Assembly (NCBI GenBank): GCA_014239775.1
Contig: JAAZYG010000008.1
Span: forward strand, 1 to 41,148
Direction of reading: 5' to 3'
Origin: Candidatus Uhrbacteria bacterium
GTDB lineage: Bacteria > Patescibacteriota > Patescibacteriia > UBA9934 > GWF2-40-263
Length of the DNA stretch: 41,148 nt
Shown: positions 31,526-40,647 of the stretch, one piece after another
How positions within the stretch are numbered: position 1 is the stretch's first letter
Layout: the number at the start of each line of letters is the position of its first letter
Program-made: the position numbers and the translations under genes
Notes under the pieces: model-generated
Database searches by the model: none
The model's input: the letters and a program-made list of their open reading frames with translations, nothing else
Told to the model about the DNA's origin: nothing

Positions 31526-32812
31526 TTATTCGTTCTCCTTATTAGCTTCTTCGTTATTATTTACCTCCACATTTGTTGTGTCTATTTTTTTTTCAGTTAC
31601 TGGTTCAGTTTCAGATTTAGTTTCTGATTCAACTTCGTTTGTACCATCTTCTGTTTTGGTTTTTTCTGCTTTAGATTCATTTATTTTATTTTGTGCAGCA
31701 TTGTCTCGTTCTATAATATCTTCTAACTTTTCATCCATGGCTTTTATTGAAAGTCCAAGCCTATGTTCTTTTGCAGAAATTGAAACAATTCTAAACTTCA
31801 GTCTGTCACCAGTTTTTCCTATCTCTGATACGTCATCAGTTGGTTTACTCGATAGTTCACTTACATGTGCAAGACCATGAATTTCATTGTCTAGTTCAAT
31901 AAAGAAACCAAAAGGATTAACTTTTAAAACAGTTCCTTCAACAATGTCACCTATTTTATAAAGTTCCTCCACGTTGTGCCAAGGATCTTGTAATAACTTT
32001 TTCATTGACAGGAATATTTTACTTCCCTCGATTCCTATTATTTCTGCCTTAACAGTTTCATTTATTTTTAATAGATCGCGTGGGTGATCAATTCGTTGCC
32101 ACGCAATTTCTGATATATGAACCAGACCTTCAATTGAATCAAATTTAATAAATGCACCAAAATCAGCAAGTGCTGTAACTTCACCTTCAACTGCATCACC
32201 TACTTTATATTGAGATAGAACATTTTTCTGTTCATCTTCCCAGATTACTTTTTCTGAAACAATTAGCTTTTCATCTTCTTTATTGACATCAAGTACACGT
32301 ACCTTCATTTTTGATCCTATATAACTCTTAAGTTTTTCTAGTATCTTTCCTTTGTCACCACCACTAACACGGGGGTAGTGTTCAGGAGAAAGTTGAGAAA
32401 CAGGTAAGAATCCAGTTACATGCTGTAAGCTTATAATTAAACCACCTTTATTTGCTTCTAAGATTTTTGTATCAACAGCTTCACCGGTTGTAAATAATCT
32501 TAATAGCTCATCCCATGCTTTCTGTTGTCCAGCAAATCTAAATGAAAGTTCCATTTCACCATTTTCATTTTCAATGTCAATAACAGTTGCCTCAACTGAT
32601 TCACCTGGTTTTAAGTTGCTGTATTCTGTACTTTCAGCAAATATTTCTCTTCCTCTTACAACACCTGTTGCAATACCTCTAATATCAATACGGACCTCTT
32701 TTCGTCCTGTACCGATTATGGTTCCGTTAACCACATCACCTATTTTGGGTATATTTAAATAATTTCCCTCCTGAAGTAGTTTTTGGAATTCTGAAATCGT
32801 ATCTTTTGACAT
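31526..32812 (-). CDS. rpsA: 30S ribosomal protein S1
   Basis: S1 holds and unwinds mRNA on the small subunit. Four S1 (OB-fold) repeats can be seen at about residues 20-90, 105-175, 195-262 and 280-350; the third and fourth are the best conserved (VGDAVEGEVTALADFGAFIKF and IGDIVEGTVLKVNPFGFFIEL). E. coli S1 has six repeats; four is common in reduced and Gram-positive-type genomes. The last 70 residues are acidic and low-complexity (SKAEKTKTEDGTNEVESETK). A promoter lies about 85 nt upstream. Confidence 0.93.
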   Translation of the reverse strand: MSKDTISEFQKLLQEGNYLNIPKIGDVVNGTIIGTGRKEVRIDIRGIATGVVRGREIFAESTEYSNLKPGESVEATVIDIENENGEMELSFRFAGQQKAWDELLRLFTTGEAVDTKILEANKGGLIISLQHVTGFLPVSQLSPEHYPRVSGGDKGKILEKLKSYIGSKMKVRVLDVNKEDEKLIVSEKVIWEDEQKNVLSQYKVGDAVEGEVTALADFGAFIKFDSIEGLVHISEIAWQRIDHPRDLLKINETVKAEIIGIEGSKIFLSMKKLLQDPWHNVEELYKIGDIVEGTVLKVNPFGFFIELDNEIHGLAHVSELSSKPTDDVSEIGKTGDRLKFRIVSISAKEHRLGLSIKAMDEKLEDIIERDNAAQNKINESKAEKTKTEDGTNEVESETKSETEPVTEKKIDTTNVEVNNNEEANKENE

Positions 32813-32897
32813 ATGTGTTCCGCAAGACGGTTATCAGCTTAATTTAGCCAAATTCGGTCCAGTACGGTGCTAATAATTAATAATATTTAACGACGCG

Positions 32898-32926
32898 ATT
32901 GTAGCTGAAAATAAGTAATTTGGCAA
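32898..32926 (-). promoter_or_regulatory. Promoter of rpsA-ftsH
   Basis: On the minus strand TTGCCA, 17 nt, TACAAT. An additional TTGACA lies further upstream near 32960 without a good partner. Confidence 0.7.
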
Positions 32927-33019
32927 GGGTTTGCTTGAATAAATGGAATTATTTAAGCATTGTCAACAAAAGGTCTATGAAGTAAGATAATTTAAATAAT
33001 TAAATATATTTATTTACGT

Positions 33020-33697
33020 ATGTCACACCCACATCAGTCAATGCTTGATGAATTTAAGTATGCATTTGATCATTTTGTGCCAACATTGCCAGATTCAATA
33101 AAGGATGAAGCAAAAAGTATACATTCTAAGTTGTTGAACGATCAGTCATCTGATGAAGTTGCTATAAAAAAAGTATTTCACGATTTGGGAATTAAGGAAT
33201 ATCCACATCGCAAAGCCTATGAGGAGCTAACTTTAGAAAAAGGAGCTGCACGTCTAATCGAACTAGTGTTAGAGCATGTAGATGCTTCAGTGATAAAAAT
33301 AATAAAACCACATTTGGATTCAGGAGTAAGTTTAAATGAGTTGGTTTCTAGTGATATGTTTGATACAAAACTAACACCAGAAGAAAGGTATCAGATTGAA
33401 GATGGTGTATTAGTTGGAAAAAGCAAGTTGGCAGAAGAGCTTAAGGGTGACATAAGTGATCAGTCTGATGAATATAAGAACTTGGTAGAAAAATGGACGA
33501 AGAATGCTGAACAAATTGATTTAGCAATAAATAAACTTAAAAAACTTGAGCAGTCAGGGACCGCTGATCAGAAGCAGGAAATTGAAAATAAGGTTAGTAG
33601 ATTCAGAGAAGGTTTTTTATTAACAGAAAGAGACCCTGTACTTTTAGAGGTAGAAAAAGAGACAGAGTATTGGGCTGACACGCTATCTCAAGAGTAA
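33020..33697 (+). CDS. Hypothetical soluble helical protein, 225 aa
   Basis: Not recognised. It is entirely helical and charged by appearance, with no membrane segment. The last 80 residues (YKNLVEKWTKNAEQIDLAINKLKKLE) look like coiled coil, and the middle (LELVLEHVDASVIKIIKPHLDSGVSLNELV) like a helical bundle. There is no Shine-Dalgarno. It stands alone between the divergent rpsA promoter and the MBL gene. Confidence 0.72.
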   Translation: MSHPHQSMLDEFKYAFDHFVPTLPDSIKDEAKSIHSKLLNDQSSDEVAIKKVFHDLGIKEYPHRKAYEELTLEKGAARLIELVLEHVDASVIKIIKPHLDSGVSLNELVSSDMFDTKLTPEERYQIEDGVLVGKSKLAEELKGDISDQSDEYKNLVEKWTKNAEQIDLAINKLKKLEQSGTADQKQEIENKVSRFREGFLLTERDPVLLEVEKETEYWADTLSQE

Positions 33698-33780
33698 TTA
33701 GTTTATGTTGTTATTTAGGGGGTTCCATGTTAATATTGCCTCATATTAATGTTTAAATCCTTTTGTTTTTAGTTGAATTT

Positions 33781-34431
33781 ATGCAAATTTCTTGGCACGG
33801 ACTATCTTGTTTTGAGATAACAAACAAAGTAAACAATAAAGAAGTAACAATAATTACTGATCCTTATCAGAACACAACTGGATTACGTATTCCAAGAACA
33901 TTGGAGTCTGACATTGTTCTTTCATCACATGATGAAGAAGATTCAAATAACATAGCTGCAGTTGCCGGCACACCATATCTTATAGATCAACCAGGTGAGT
34001 ATGAGGTAAAGGATATTTTTGTATTTGGTATTAATGCAAAATTAAAACGCACAGAACAAAATAAACCTGTTAAAAACATGATGTTCAGAATTGAATCTGA
34101 AGGTATGCATCTTGCTCATTTAGGTGCTTTAGATAGGATCTTAACAGATGAGGAATTACAAAGGTTACAAAATGTAGATATTTTAATGATCCCAGTTGGT
34201 GGTAACAGAGTAATGACTCCAAAGGTTGCTACGGAGGTTATTTCACAGATTGAGCCGCGTGTAATTATTCCAATGACACACCATACAGCCAATGTAAAAG
34301 AAGATTTAATGAATGTAAGTGAATTTTGTAAAGAAATGGGTGTTTGTAGAAATGAAGAGATGAATAAATTTAGGATACAACGTAAAGATCTTCCAGAAAC
34401 AGACATGCTCATTGTTACACTTAATAGGTAG
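33781..34431 (+). CDS. Metallo-beta-lactamase-fold metal-dependent hydrolase
   Basis: The sequence begins ISWHGLSCFEI and continues with the MBL beta-sandwich landmarks TIITDPY, DIVLSSHDEED (reduced form of the HxHxD metal motif), GEYEVKDIFVFGI, LAHLGAL, DILMIPVGG and IPMTHHT. This is the UPF0173/L-ascorbate lactonase-like branch. In place of HxHxDH it has SSHDEEDS, so metal binding may be partial and the reaction is unknown. I take ATG 33781 as the start, 216 residues. The next gene begins 3 nt after the stop. Confidence 0.82.
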   Translation: MQISWHGLSCFEITNKVNNKEVTIITDPYQNTTGLRIPRTLESDIVLSSHDEEDSNNIAAVAGTPYLIDQPGEYEVKDIFVFGINAKLKRTEQNKPVKNMMFRIESEGMHLAHLGALDRILTDEELQRLQNVDILMIPVGGNRVMTPKVATEVISQIEPRVIIPMTHHTANVKEDLMNVSEFCKEMGVCRNEEMNKFRIQRKDLPETDMLIVTLNR

Positions 34432-34433
34432 AT

Positions 34434-34826
34434 ATGTCAGATGCCAAAAAACCCATAAGGATAAAAGAGGCAGATAAAATTCACGGCATACACTTCTGGT
34501 TGGTATTAATAGTTGCATTAATCATAATTATTTCTGGTTGGTTTTTTACTGTAAGAAAGGTTGTGGTAAATGATTTTAAAAATGTTGGTGTAGAAATTAA
34601 GTATTCAGCAAGTTCAATAAAAAGTGATATAGATACTGTAAAAAAAACCATTAAACCTTTAGATGTAGAGACAACGCAAATAAAGAGTGCGTTTGAGAAT
34701 GTGGTTAATGTATTTAATTTAACAAAAGAAAATTATCCAGTAATCATTGAAAAAGTTAAGGAAAAAATTGAAACTGAAGAGACAAATAACATCAAATATG
34801 TCGAAGAAGAAACAACAAAGCAATAA
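34434..34826 (+). CDS. Single-pass membrane protein, 130 aa, unknown
   Basis: Not recognised. A basic N-terminus precedes one membrane segment (about residues 20-41, [18 protein letters not shown]), then a charged helical region that may be coiled coil ([19 protein letters not shown]) and a Glu/Thr tail. It starts 3 nt after the MBL stop and its end overlaps the gyrA start by 29 nt, so it is in one operon with both. Overlap into gyrA is supported by intact frames on both sides. Confidence 0.75.
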   Translation: MSDAKKPIRIKEADKIHGIHFWLVLIVALIIIISGWFFTVRKVVVNDFKNVGVEIKYSASSIKSDIDTVKKTIKPLDVETTQIKSAFENVVNVFNLTKENYPVIIEKVKEKIETEETNNIKYVEEETTKQ

Positions 34827-37290
34827 ACAAAAACCTGAAAAAGAGGTTGATTTGGTTGGTACAATCCAAAATCAAAGTTTAGCAGATGAGATGCAAAATT
34901 CTTATCTTGACTATGCAATGTCAGTAATTGTTGGGCGCGCACTTCCAGACATAAGAGATGGTCTCAAGCCTGTTCATAGAAGAATTTTATATTCAATGTG
35001 GCAAACAGGCCTTCGTTCAAGTGCAAAGTTTAAAAAGTGTGCAACTGTGGTTGGAGATGTTCTTGGAAAATATCATCCTCACGGAGATTCGGCTGTTTAT
35101 GATTCATTGGTGCGTTTAGCTCAAGATTTTTCAATGAGATATCCGTTGATACGCGGGCAAGGTAACTTCGGTTCCTTAGACGGTGATTCAGCAGCAGCTT
35201 ATAGGTACACAGAAGCAAAACTCGAACAAGTTTCAGAGGAGTTGTTGTTAAATATTGAAAAAAATACAGTTGATTTTAGACCAAACTTTGATGGGACTCA
35301 TAAAGAACCAATTGTTCTTCCTGCAAAACTCCCAAACTTATTAATTAACGGTACGCTTGGTATTGCGGTTGGAATGGCATCAAATATTCCACCTCATAAT
35401 TTAACTGAAATTTGTGACGCTGCACTGCAGTTAATAAAAGACAAAGACACAACGATCGATGATCTTTCTAATATTGTGAAGGGTCCAGATTTTCCAACTG
35501 GAGGAATAATTTATAATGTAAAAGATATTAAGCAAGCTTTTTCTACTGGAAGAGGTGGGGTGGTTGTTCGTTCAAAGACTGAGATTGTTGAGGATAAAAA
35601 AGGCAACTTTACAATTATAGTCACAGAAATTCCTTATCAAGTTAATAAGTCAAAATTATTGATGAAAATTGCACAAAATGTTCGTGATAAGAAGATCGAG
35701 GGTATTAGAGACTTGAGAGATGAGTCTAATAAAGACGGAGTAAGAATTGTGGTTGAATTAAAGAAAGACGCTTATCCTAAGAAAGTTTTAAATAGGTTGT
35801 TTCAAACCACTCAATTACAGGAGACGGTGCACTATAATATGTTAGCTTTAATAGATGGTATTCAACCTCGTGTTCTTAACATAAAAATGATTCTGGAAGA
35901 GTATTTAAAACACAGAAAGGTATCTGTAAGACGACGAACTCAATTTGATCTAGATAAAGCAAAAGATAGAGCCCATGTTTTGGAGGGTTTAAAAATTGCG
36001 ATATTAAAAATCGATCAGGTAATTAAGACAATTAAAAAATCTAAAGATAAAGATGAGGCAAAAGGAAACTTAATTAAACAGTTTAAGTTGTCTGATATAC
36101 AGTCTGTGGCAATTTTAGAGATGCGTCTGCAGCAGCTGGCAAACTTAGAAAGTCTTAAGGTTGAGCAAGAACTTAAAGACAAGCTAAAACTCATAAAAGA
36201 GTTGGAGGCAATTTTAAAATCAGAAAAAAGAATATTAGAAGTAATTTCTGAGGAAGTTACATTACTACGTGATAAATATGGTGACGATAGGCGTACCTCC
36301 ATTGTAAAGCATGGTATAAAGGAGTTTTCTATAGAAGATGTAGTACCAGATACCCCAACTGTTGTTATGATTACTAAAGCGGGTTATATAAAACGTATTG
36401 CACCAGACATGTTTAAAACGCAGAAGCGTGGAGGAAAAGGTGTGTCAGGACTTACAACAAAAGAAGAAGATGTGGTAGAGAAGGTATTTTCTACAACCAC
36501 TCACAAAGATTTATTATTCTTAACAACAAGAGGTAGGGTTTTTAGGTTAAAAGCATATGATGTTCCAGAGACATCACGTACAGCAAAAGGTCAGGCGTTG
36601 GTGAATTTTTTGCAATTAGCACCAGGTGAGAGTGTTTCTGCTACTTACTCAGTTGCCGATGTTGAAAAAGACAATTATTTATTAATGGTTACAAAAAAAG
36701 GTGTTGTAAAGAAGACAGAGATGAAGGAGTTTGAAAATATTAGACGATCAGGGTTAATTGCTATTAAATTGAGAGATGGTGATGCTTTGGAATGGGTAAG
36801 ACCTACAACAGGAAAAGACAGTGTGATGCTTGTAACAGCTGGAGGACAGGCTATTAGATTTAATGAAAAAGATGTAAGGGCAATGGGAAGAGTTGCGTCA
36901 GGTGTAAGGGGTATAAAAATGAAGGGAGATGATGTTATTGTTGGTATGGGAGTAGTCAATTCCACTGTTAAGAAAAAAGGTTCACAAGAATTATTGGTTA
37001 TAATGAAGAATGGTTATGGAAAGCGAAGTGATGTTTGTGAGTATAAGATTCAGGGAAGAGGTGGTTCTGGAATAAAGACAGCAAATATTACAAAAAAGAC
37101 TGGCAACATAGTGTCTGCACGTATTGTAGAGTCAAAAGACGAACGAGACTTCTTTGTAATTACAGAAGCTGGTCAGGTGCTTAGGTCGGGTTTAAAATCA
37201 GTTCCGGTGTTGGGTAGAGCAACACAAGGAGTGAGAGTTATGCGTTTTAAAAAAGCCGAGGATACAATTGCAAGTTTAGCCTTAATTTGA
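34798..37290 (+). CDS. gyrA: DNA gyrase subunit A
   Basis: Type II topoisomerase subunit that breaks and rejoins DNA, introducing negative supercoils with GyrB. The N-terminal domain has [19 protein letters not shown], the catalytic Tyr137 in [11 protein letters not shown] and a coiled-coil gate. The C-terminal domain is a six-blade pinwheel with a GyrA-box-like KRGGKGV near residue 545, which argues for gyrase and against topoisomerase IV. I choose ATG 34798 (MSKKKQQSN), 830 residues; the earlier frame start at 34747 runs inside the previous gene. gyrB is not adjacent. Confidence 0.94.
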   Translation: MSKKKQQSNKQKPEKEVDLVGTIQNQSLADEMQNSYLDYAMSVIVGRALPDIRDGLKPVHRRILYSMWQTGLRSSAKFKKCATVVGDVLGKYHPHGDSAVYDSLVRLAQDFSMRYPLIRGQGNFGSLDGDSAAAYRYTEAKLEQVSEELLLNIEKNTVDFRPNFDGTHKEPIVLPAKLPNLLINGTLGIAVGMASNIPPHNLTEICDAALQLIKDKDTTIDDLSNIVKGPDFPTGGIIYNVKDIKQAFSTGRGGVVVRSKTEIVEDKKGNFTIIVTEIPYQVNKSKLLMKIAQNVRDKKIEGIRDLRDESNKDGVRIVVELKKDAYPKKVLNRLFQTTQLQETVHYNMLALIDGIQPRVLNIKMILEEYLKHRKVSVRRRTQFDLDKAKDRAHVLEGLKIAILKIDQVIKTIKKSKDKDEAKGNLIKQFKLSDIQSVAILEMRLQQLANLESLKVEQELKDKLKLIKELEAILKSEKRILEVISEEVTLLRDKYGDDRRTSIVKHGIKEFSIEDVVPDTPTVVMITKAGYIKRIAPDMFKTQKRGGKGVSGLTTKEEDVVEKVFSTTTHKDLLFLTTRGRVFRLKAYDVPETSRTAKGQALVNFLQLAPGESVSATYSVADVEKDNYLLMVTKKGVVKKTEMKEFENIRRSGLIAIKLRDGDALEWVRPTTGKDSVMLVTAGGQAIRFNEKDVRAMGRVASGVRGIKMKGDDVIVGMGVVNSTVKKKGSQELLVIMKNGYGKRSDVCEYKIQGRGGSGIKTANITKKTGNIVSARIVESKDERDFFVITEAGQVLRSGLKSVPVLGRATQGVRVMRFKKAEDTIASLALI

Positions 37291-37294
37291 TAAG

Positions 37295-37318
37295 ACTGCG
37301 GTATATCCGCAGTTTTTT
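37295..37318 (+). terminator. gyrA terminator
   Basis: ACTGCGG-tatat-CCGCAGTTTTTT, four bases after the gyrA stop. Confidence 0.93.
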
Positions 37319-37321
37319 ATT

Positions 37322-38323
37322 ATGAATGATCAAAGTTTAAACAAACAACTGCAAATAATCTTAAAAGATGATTTTGGAATCACCGATATTCAGGATTATA
37401 AAAGAGTTCCACTTGGAATGATGTGCAACAACTTTTCATTTATTTCATCTGGGAAAAAATATTTTTTAAAACAATATAGAAGAAGGGAAGGAATATCATT
37501 ATATGACGTAAAGGCATCTGAGGCCTTGTTTTCAGAAAATGGTTTTCCTGTTATTTTGCCAGAGTTAAACAAAGAAGGTGAGGGTACTTTTAAAATTAAA
37601 GATGATTGGTGGAGCTTGTTTCCTTTTATAGATGGGTCTTCACCAACTGCAGACACATTAAACCCAAATATTTTGGCATATATGGGTAAAATGCTCGCGT
37701 CTATTCATGAAATAAGTACAAGAAAAATAGACTATCCATTTAAAAAAATGCCATTCTGGAATACAGGTGCATTTTTAAAGCAAGTACAAAAAGTAGAGGA
37801 GGCTGCATCGAAGATGGTGCTTACAGATGTAGAGGCCATGTCTTTACTTACTCTTACAATACAGAAAGATTACGTTGAAAAAAACAGACCACAACCAGAT
37901 CATTTTTTTGTACGTAGAGAAAGTTTGTTGCATGGAGATTTTATTTATCAAAATGTTTTTATAGAAAATGATAAAATCATTTATTTATATGATTTTGAAA
38001 GAACAGGACTTGGACCGCGTGCATTTGAGTTAGCAAGAAGTTTGTTTTTAAATTGTTTTGATGATGGGTGGAATGAGAAGAATTATGAATTTGCAAGAAT
38101 ATTACTTTGCGCTTATCAAACAATCTATCCGATTAAAAAAGCGGAATTATTAAAGGGTGCGCAAATGTATGTTGCTGATTTTATGCACACTTCATGGATG
38201 GAGACGAAAGTAATAATTGAAAAGTCAAAGCTTCACAGTAGATTGGTAGAACCAGCCCATAAAAGAGTAAAGCATTTTGTAGAAGGAGTCGATTCAATTA
38301 TAGACACAATTTTTGTAGATTAA
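37322..38323 (+). CDS. Aminoglycoside phosphotransferase-fold kinase
   Basis: The protein-kinase-like fold is shown by the nucleotide lobe (SFISSGKKYFLKQYRRREG, with the ATP-binding Lys), the Brenner motif LLHGDFIYQNVFI and the DFG-like metal site IIYLYDFERTGLGP. These place it with the APH/homoserine-kinase-II/CotS-like group; the substrate cannot be told, and resistance is not implied. Its length of 333 residues is normal. The start lies directly after the gyrA terminator, with no Shine-Dalgarno. Confidence 0.85.
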   Translation: MNDQSLNKQLQIILKDDFGITDIQDYKRVPLGMMCNNFSFISSGKKYFLKQYRRREGISLYDVKASEALFSENGFPVILPELNKEGEGTFKIKDDWWSLFPFIDGSSPTADTLNPNILAYMGKMLASIHEISTRKIDYPFKKMPFWNTGAFLKQVQKVEEAASKMVLTDVEAMSLLTLTIQKDYVEKNRPQPDHFFVRRESLLHGDFIYQNVFIENDKIIYLYDFERTGLGPRAFELARSLFLNCFDDGWNEKNYEFARILLCAYQTIYPIKKAELLKGAQMYVADFMHTSWMETKVIIEKSKLHSRLVEPAHKRVKHFVEGVDSIIDTIFVD

Positions 38324-38344
38324 ATAGACATGCAGGCGTACAGA

Positions 38345-38373
38345 TTGACAGAATTGGTAATTTAAGTTATCTT
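38345..38373 (+). promoter_or_regulatory. Promoter of rpmF
   Basis: TTGACA, 17 nt, TATCTT. Transcription would start about 22 nt before the ATG. Confidence 0.8.
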
Positions 38374-38401
38374 TCTGCAGTAAACATCATATTTTACTAT
38401 T

Positions 38402-38662
38402 ATGTCAGTACCAGCAAGAAAAAAATCTTCATCTTCAGTTAGGCGAAGACGATCACATCACTCTTTAAGTAAAGTGGATATCGCTTCATGTGCTAAATGT
38501 AAGGAAGCAGTTCAGTCTCATAGGGCCTGTACAAACTGTGGAACATATAAAGGAAGACATGCAGTTGAAACGTCGAAGGATACTGTTAAACTGATTGAAA
38601 AGTCAACCAAAGCAAAGGCTGTAAAAACTGAAAAAGAAAAGAAAAAAACACCAAAGAAATAA
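38402..38662 (+). CDS. rpmF: 50S ribosomal protein L32 with a basic tail
   Basis: Typical L32: [20 protein letters not shown] at the start and two zinc-type pairs CAKC and CTNC (residues 30-33 and 43-46). Normal L32 is about 57-60 residues; here some 26 further residues rich in Lys and Thr follow ([19 protein letters not shown]). A similar low-complexity extension is seen on S16 in this window. Confidence 0.95.
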   Translation: MSVPARKKSSSSVRRRRSHHSLSKVDIASCAKCKEAVQSHRACTNCGTYKGRHAVETSKDTVKLIEKSTKAKAVKTEKEKKKTPKK

Positions 38663-38676
38663 TACTTTGGTGTTTT
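38645..38676. terminator. Terminator overlapping the rpmF end
   Basis: AAAACACCAAAG-aaataata-CTTTGGTGTTTT; the left arm encodes the last L32 residues. Confidence 0.88.
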
Positions 38677-38711
38677 GTGATACAATAAAAAAAAGTTCTT
38701 TATCGTCCTTT

Positions 38712-39182
38712 ATGTCTAATAGACACCTATCACGAACAATAGCATTACAATCATTATATCAGTGGGATTTTTTAGATAAGCCAGAAGAAAAACTTCAGGA
38801 AATTATTAAATTTAATAAAACAGAATTTGCACCAGCCTTTGATGATGAGAATTTTATAGAATCTATAATTAATGGTGTTATAAAGCACATAGATGAAATA
38901 GACAGAGTTATAACAGACTTTGCTCCAGATTGGCCGATTGAAACTATTTCTATAGTAGATAGAAATGTTATAAGAATTGGTATATATGAACTTAAATTTG
39001 AGGATGCCATTCCAGCAAAGGTGGCTATCAATGAATCCATTGAGCTTGCAAAAGGTTTTGGGGGCCAATCATCAGGTAGATTTGTTAATGGAGTATTAGG
39101 TGCTGTATATAAGGATATGTTGAATAAGGGGGAAATTAAAGAAGTAGATAAAAAAGAAAAAAGTTCAGAAAATAAAATATGA
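38712..39182 (+). CDS. nusB: Transcription antitermination factor NusB
   Basis: NusB binds boxA of rRNA leaders with S10 to prevent termination. The all-helical family pattern is visible: [19 protein letters not shown] at the start, [24 protein letters not shown] in the middle, and [30 protein letters not shown] at the end. From ATG 38712 it has 156 residues, with a short charged tail. It overlaps rnc by 4 nt (ATGA), a coupling that puts rRNA transcription and processing factors together. Confidence 0.94.
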   Translation: MSNRHLSRTIALQSLYQWDFLDKPEEKLQEIIKFNKTEFAPAFDDENFIESIINGVIKHIDEIDRVITDFAPDWPIETISIVDRNVIRIGIYELKFEDAIPAKVAINESIELAKGFGGQSSGRFVNGVLGAVYKDMLNKGEIKEVDKKEKSSENKI

Positions 39183-39874
39183 ATAAAGAAGACTTAGGAG
39201 ATTTAGAGCAAACGCTTGGTGTAAAGTTTAAAAATACCGACACTCTGCGACAGGCGTTTGTTCATCGATCGTATTTAAATGAGCATACTGATTTTCCATT
39301 AGGACACAATGAACGTCTAGAATTTTTAGGGGATGCTGTGTTGGAATTAGTTGTGACAGAAAATTTATATGCAAATTATGAAAATCCAGAAGGAGAGCTA
39401 ACTAATTGGCGTGCATCATTAGTAAATGCTGAAATGTTATCAAAGTTGTGTAATGAACTAGACGTAGAAGAGTACCTATACTTATCAAAAGGAGAAGCAA
39501 AAGATAAAGCTTCAAAGGCTAGAAAGTATATTTTGGCAAATACATTTGAGGCAATAATTGGTGCAATATATTTAGATTGTGGATGGGACGTTGCAAAAGT
39601 TTTTATTGAAAAGCATGTAATGAAAGAGTTGCCATATATTTTGGAGCATAGATTATTCATTGATCCAAAGAGCCGATTTCAAGAGGCTGCTCAAGAGCAT
39701 GTTGGAACAACTCCTTCGTATAAAGTATTATCTGAGATTGGCCCAGATCATGAAAAAGAATTCGAAGTGGGCGTGTTTATATCAAAAGAGCATATTGCTA
39801 CTGGTAAGGGCACGTCAAAGCATGAGGCGCAAGTTGCAGCAGCAGATGAGGCGATAAAATTAAAAGGATGGTAA
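39179..39874 (+). CDS. rnc: Ribonuclease III
   Basis: Cleaves double-stranded RNA, including the rRNA precursor stems. The catalytic signature [15 protein letters not shown] is at residues 43-57 with the second acidic cluster in [16 protein letters not shown]-terminal dsRNA-binding domain follows ([20 protein letters not shown], and [18 protein letters not shown]). The 231-residue length is normal. It is co-transcribed with nusB. Its natural substrate, the 16S processing stem, is visible at 832-863 and 2515-2553. Confidence 0.96.
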   Translation: MNKEDLGDLEQTLGVKFKNTDTLRQAFVHRSYLNEHTDFPLGHNERLEFLGDAVLELVVTENLYANYENPEGELTNWRASLVNAEMLSKLCNELDVEEYLYLSKGEAKDKASKARKYILANTFEAIIGAIYLDCGWDVAKVFIEKHVMKELPYILEHRLFIDPKSRFQEAAQEHVGTTPSYKVLSEIGPDHEKEFEVGVFISKEHIATGKGTSKHEAQVAAADEAIKLKGW

Positions 39875-39880
39875 AAAAAT

Positions 39881-39904
39881 AAACGGCCTTAGTTGGCCGT
39901 TTTA
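39881..39904. terminator. Terminator after rnc
   Basis: AAACGGCC-ttagtt-GGCCGTTTT, at the convergent end of rnc and the NlpC/P60-like gene. Confidence 0.85.
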
Positions 39905-40546
39905 ACGTTGCGCAAAACGTAAAAGATCAAGCGCTGTCTCAGCACCTTCTTGTTGTTCAGGTAAAACCAAAAGTATACATGAGTAATTTGGAATTACATC
40001 TCGAATCATGATCGGCTTTTTATCAAATGTCTGTTCGACAATTTTACGTGATTTTGAAGAGCCGTGAATGATTGTTTTGTTTGTTGTTAAAATTCCAACA
40101 TGTCCGATAGAACGATCAGAATCCGTAATCGGAAACCGATTCTTATAGAATACCAACGACCCTTCACAAGGTTCTTCAAGAAGGGTGCCTATATAAGATT
40201 GATCGATTGCATAACGTGGAAGATGGATACCTACATTAGCAAACACTGCTTGCGTTAATGTCGAGCAGCTATATTTGCCAGGTGCTTCTGCAGGAGTTGA
40301 ACGAGCTTTATATTCTATATTGAGTTTTTCATATGCGATAAGCTCAACCAATGTACGAATATCAGGCTGTGTTAATCTGCCTCCACATTTTTTAAGAATC
40401 AAGTCTGCACATTCAAGTAGTCTGTACGGAAGAAGTATGCGAGGGGCATCACCGTTTTCAAAAGGGTAATCACCTTTTTTTTCTTTTGGTCTGCAGATAG
40501 AAAGCCCTTGAAGGAACTCACGATCTGTTGTTGACAGAGTAATCAT
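39902..40546 (-). CDS. NlpC/P60-like cysteine peptidase, 214 aa
   Basis: About residues 85-175 match the NlpC/P60 papain-like fold: KYSCSTLTQAVFANVGIHLPR holds the catalytic Cys (usually FDCSG), GSLVFYK and IGHVGIL hold the catalytic His, and TIIHGSS the third polar residue. Such enzymes cut peptide stems of peptidoglycan. There is no signal peptide, so it may act inside the cell or be exported otherwise. The N-terminal 80 residues are unassigned. GGAGG before the ATG is a strong ribosome site. Confidence 0.8.
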   Translation of the reverse strand: MITLSTTDREFLQGLSICRPKEKKGDYPFENGDAPRILLPYRLLECADLILKKCGGRLTQPDIRTLVELIAYEKLNIEYKARSTPAEAPGKYSCSTLTQAVFANVGIHLPRYAIDQSYIGTLLEEPCEGSLVFYKNRFPITDSDRSIGHVGILTTNKTIIHGSSKSRKIVEQTFDKKPIMIRDVIPNYSCILLVLPEQQEGAETALDLLRFAQR

Positions 40547-40614
40547 TTGAGTCCTCCAATAGTTTTGTAATGAGCACGATTTGCAGCTTAAACAAACCTT
40601 GTATTTTTTTCAAG

Positions 40615-40645
40615 AAAATAAGTGCCAATTAGGCACTTATTTTTA
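40615..40645. terminator. Bidirectional terminator upstream of the NlpC/P60-like gene
   Basis: AAAATAAGTGCC-aatta-GGCACTTATTTT; on the minus strand it closes the gene at 40648-41148. Confidence 0.92.
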
Positions 40646-40647
40646 CT

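Noticed and set aside
34747-34797. Upstream gyrA start
   Set aside because: It adds a Lys-rich stretch unlike GyrA and lies wholly within the preceding gene; ATG 34798 is the natural start.
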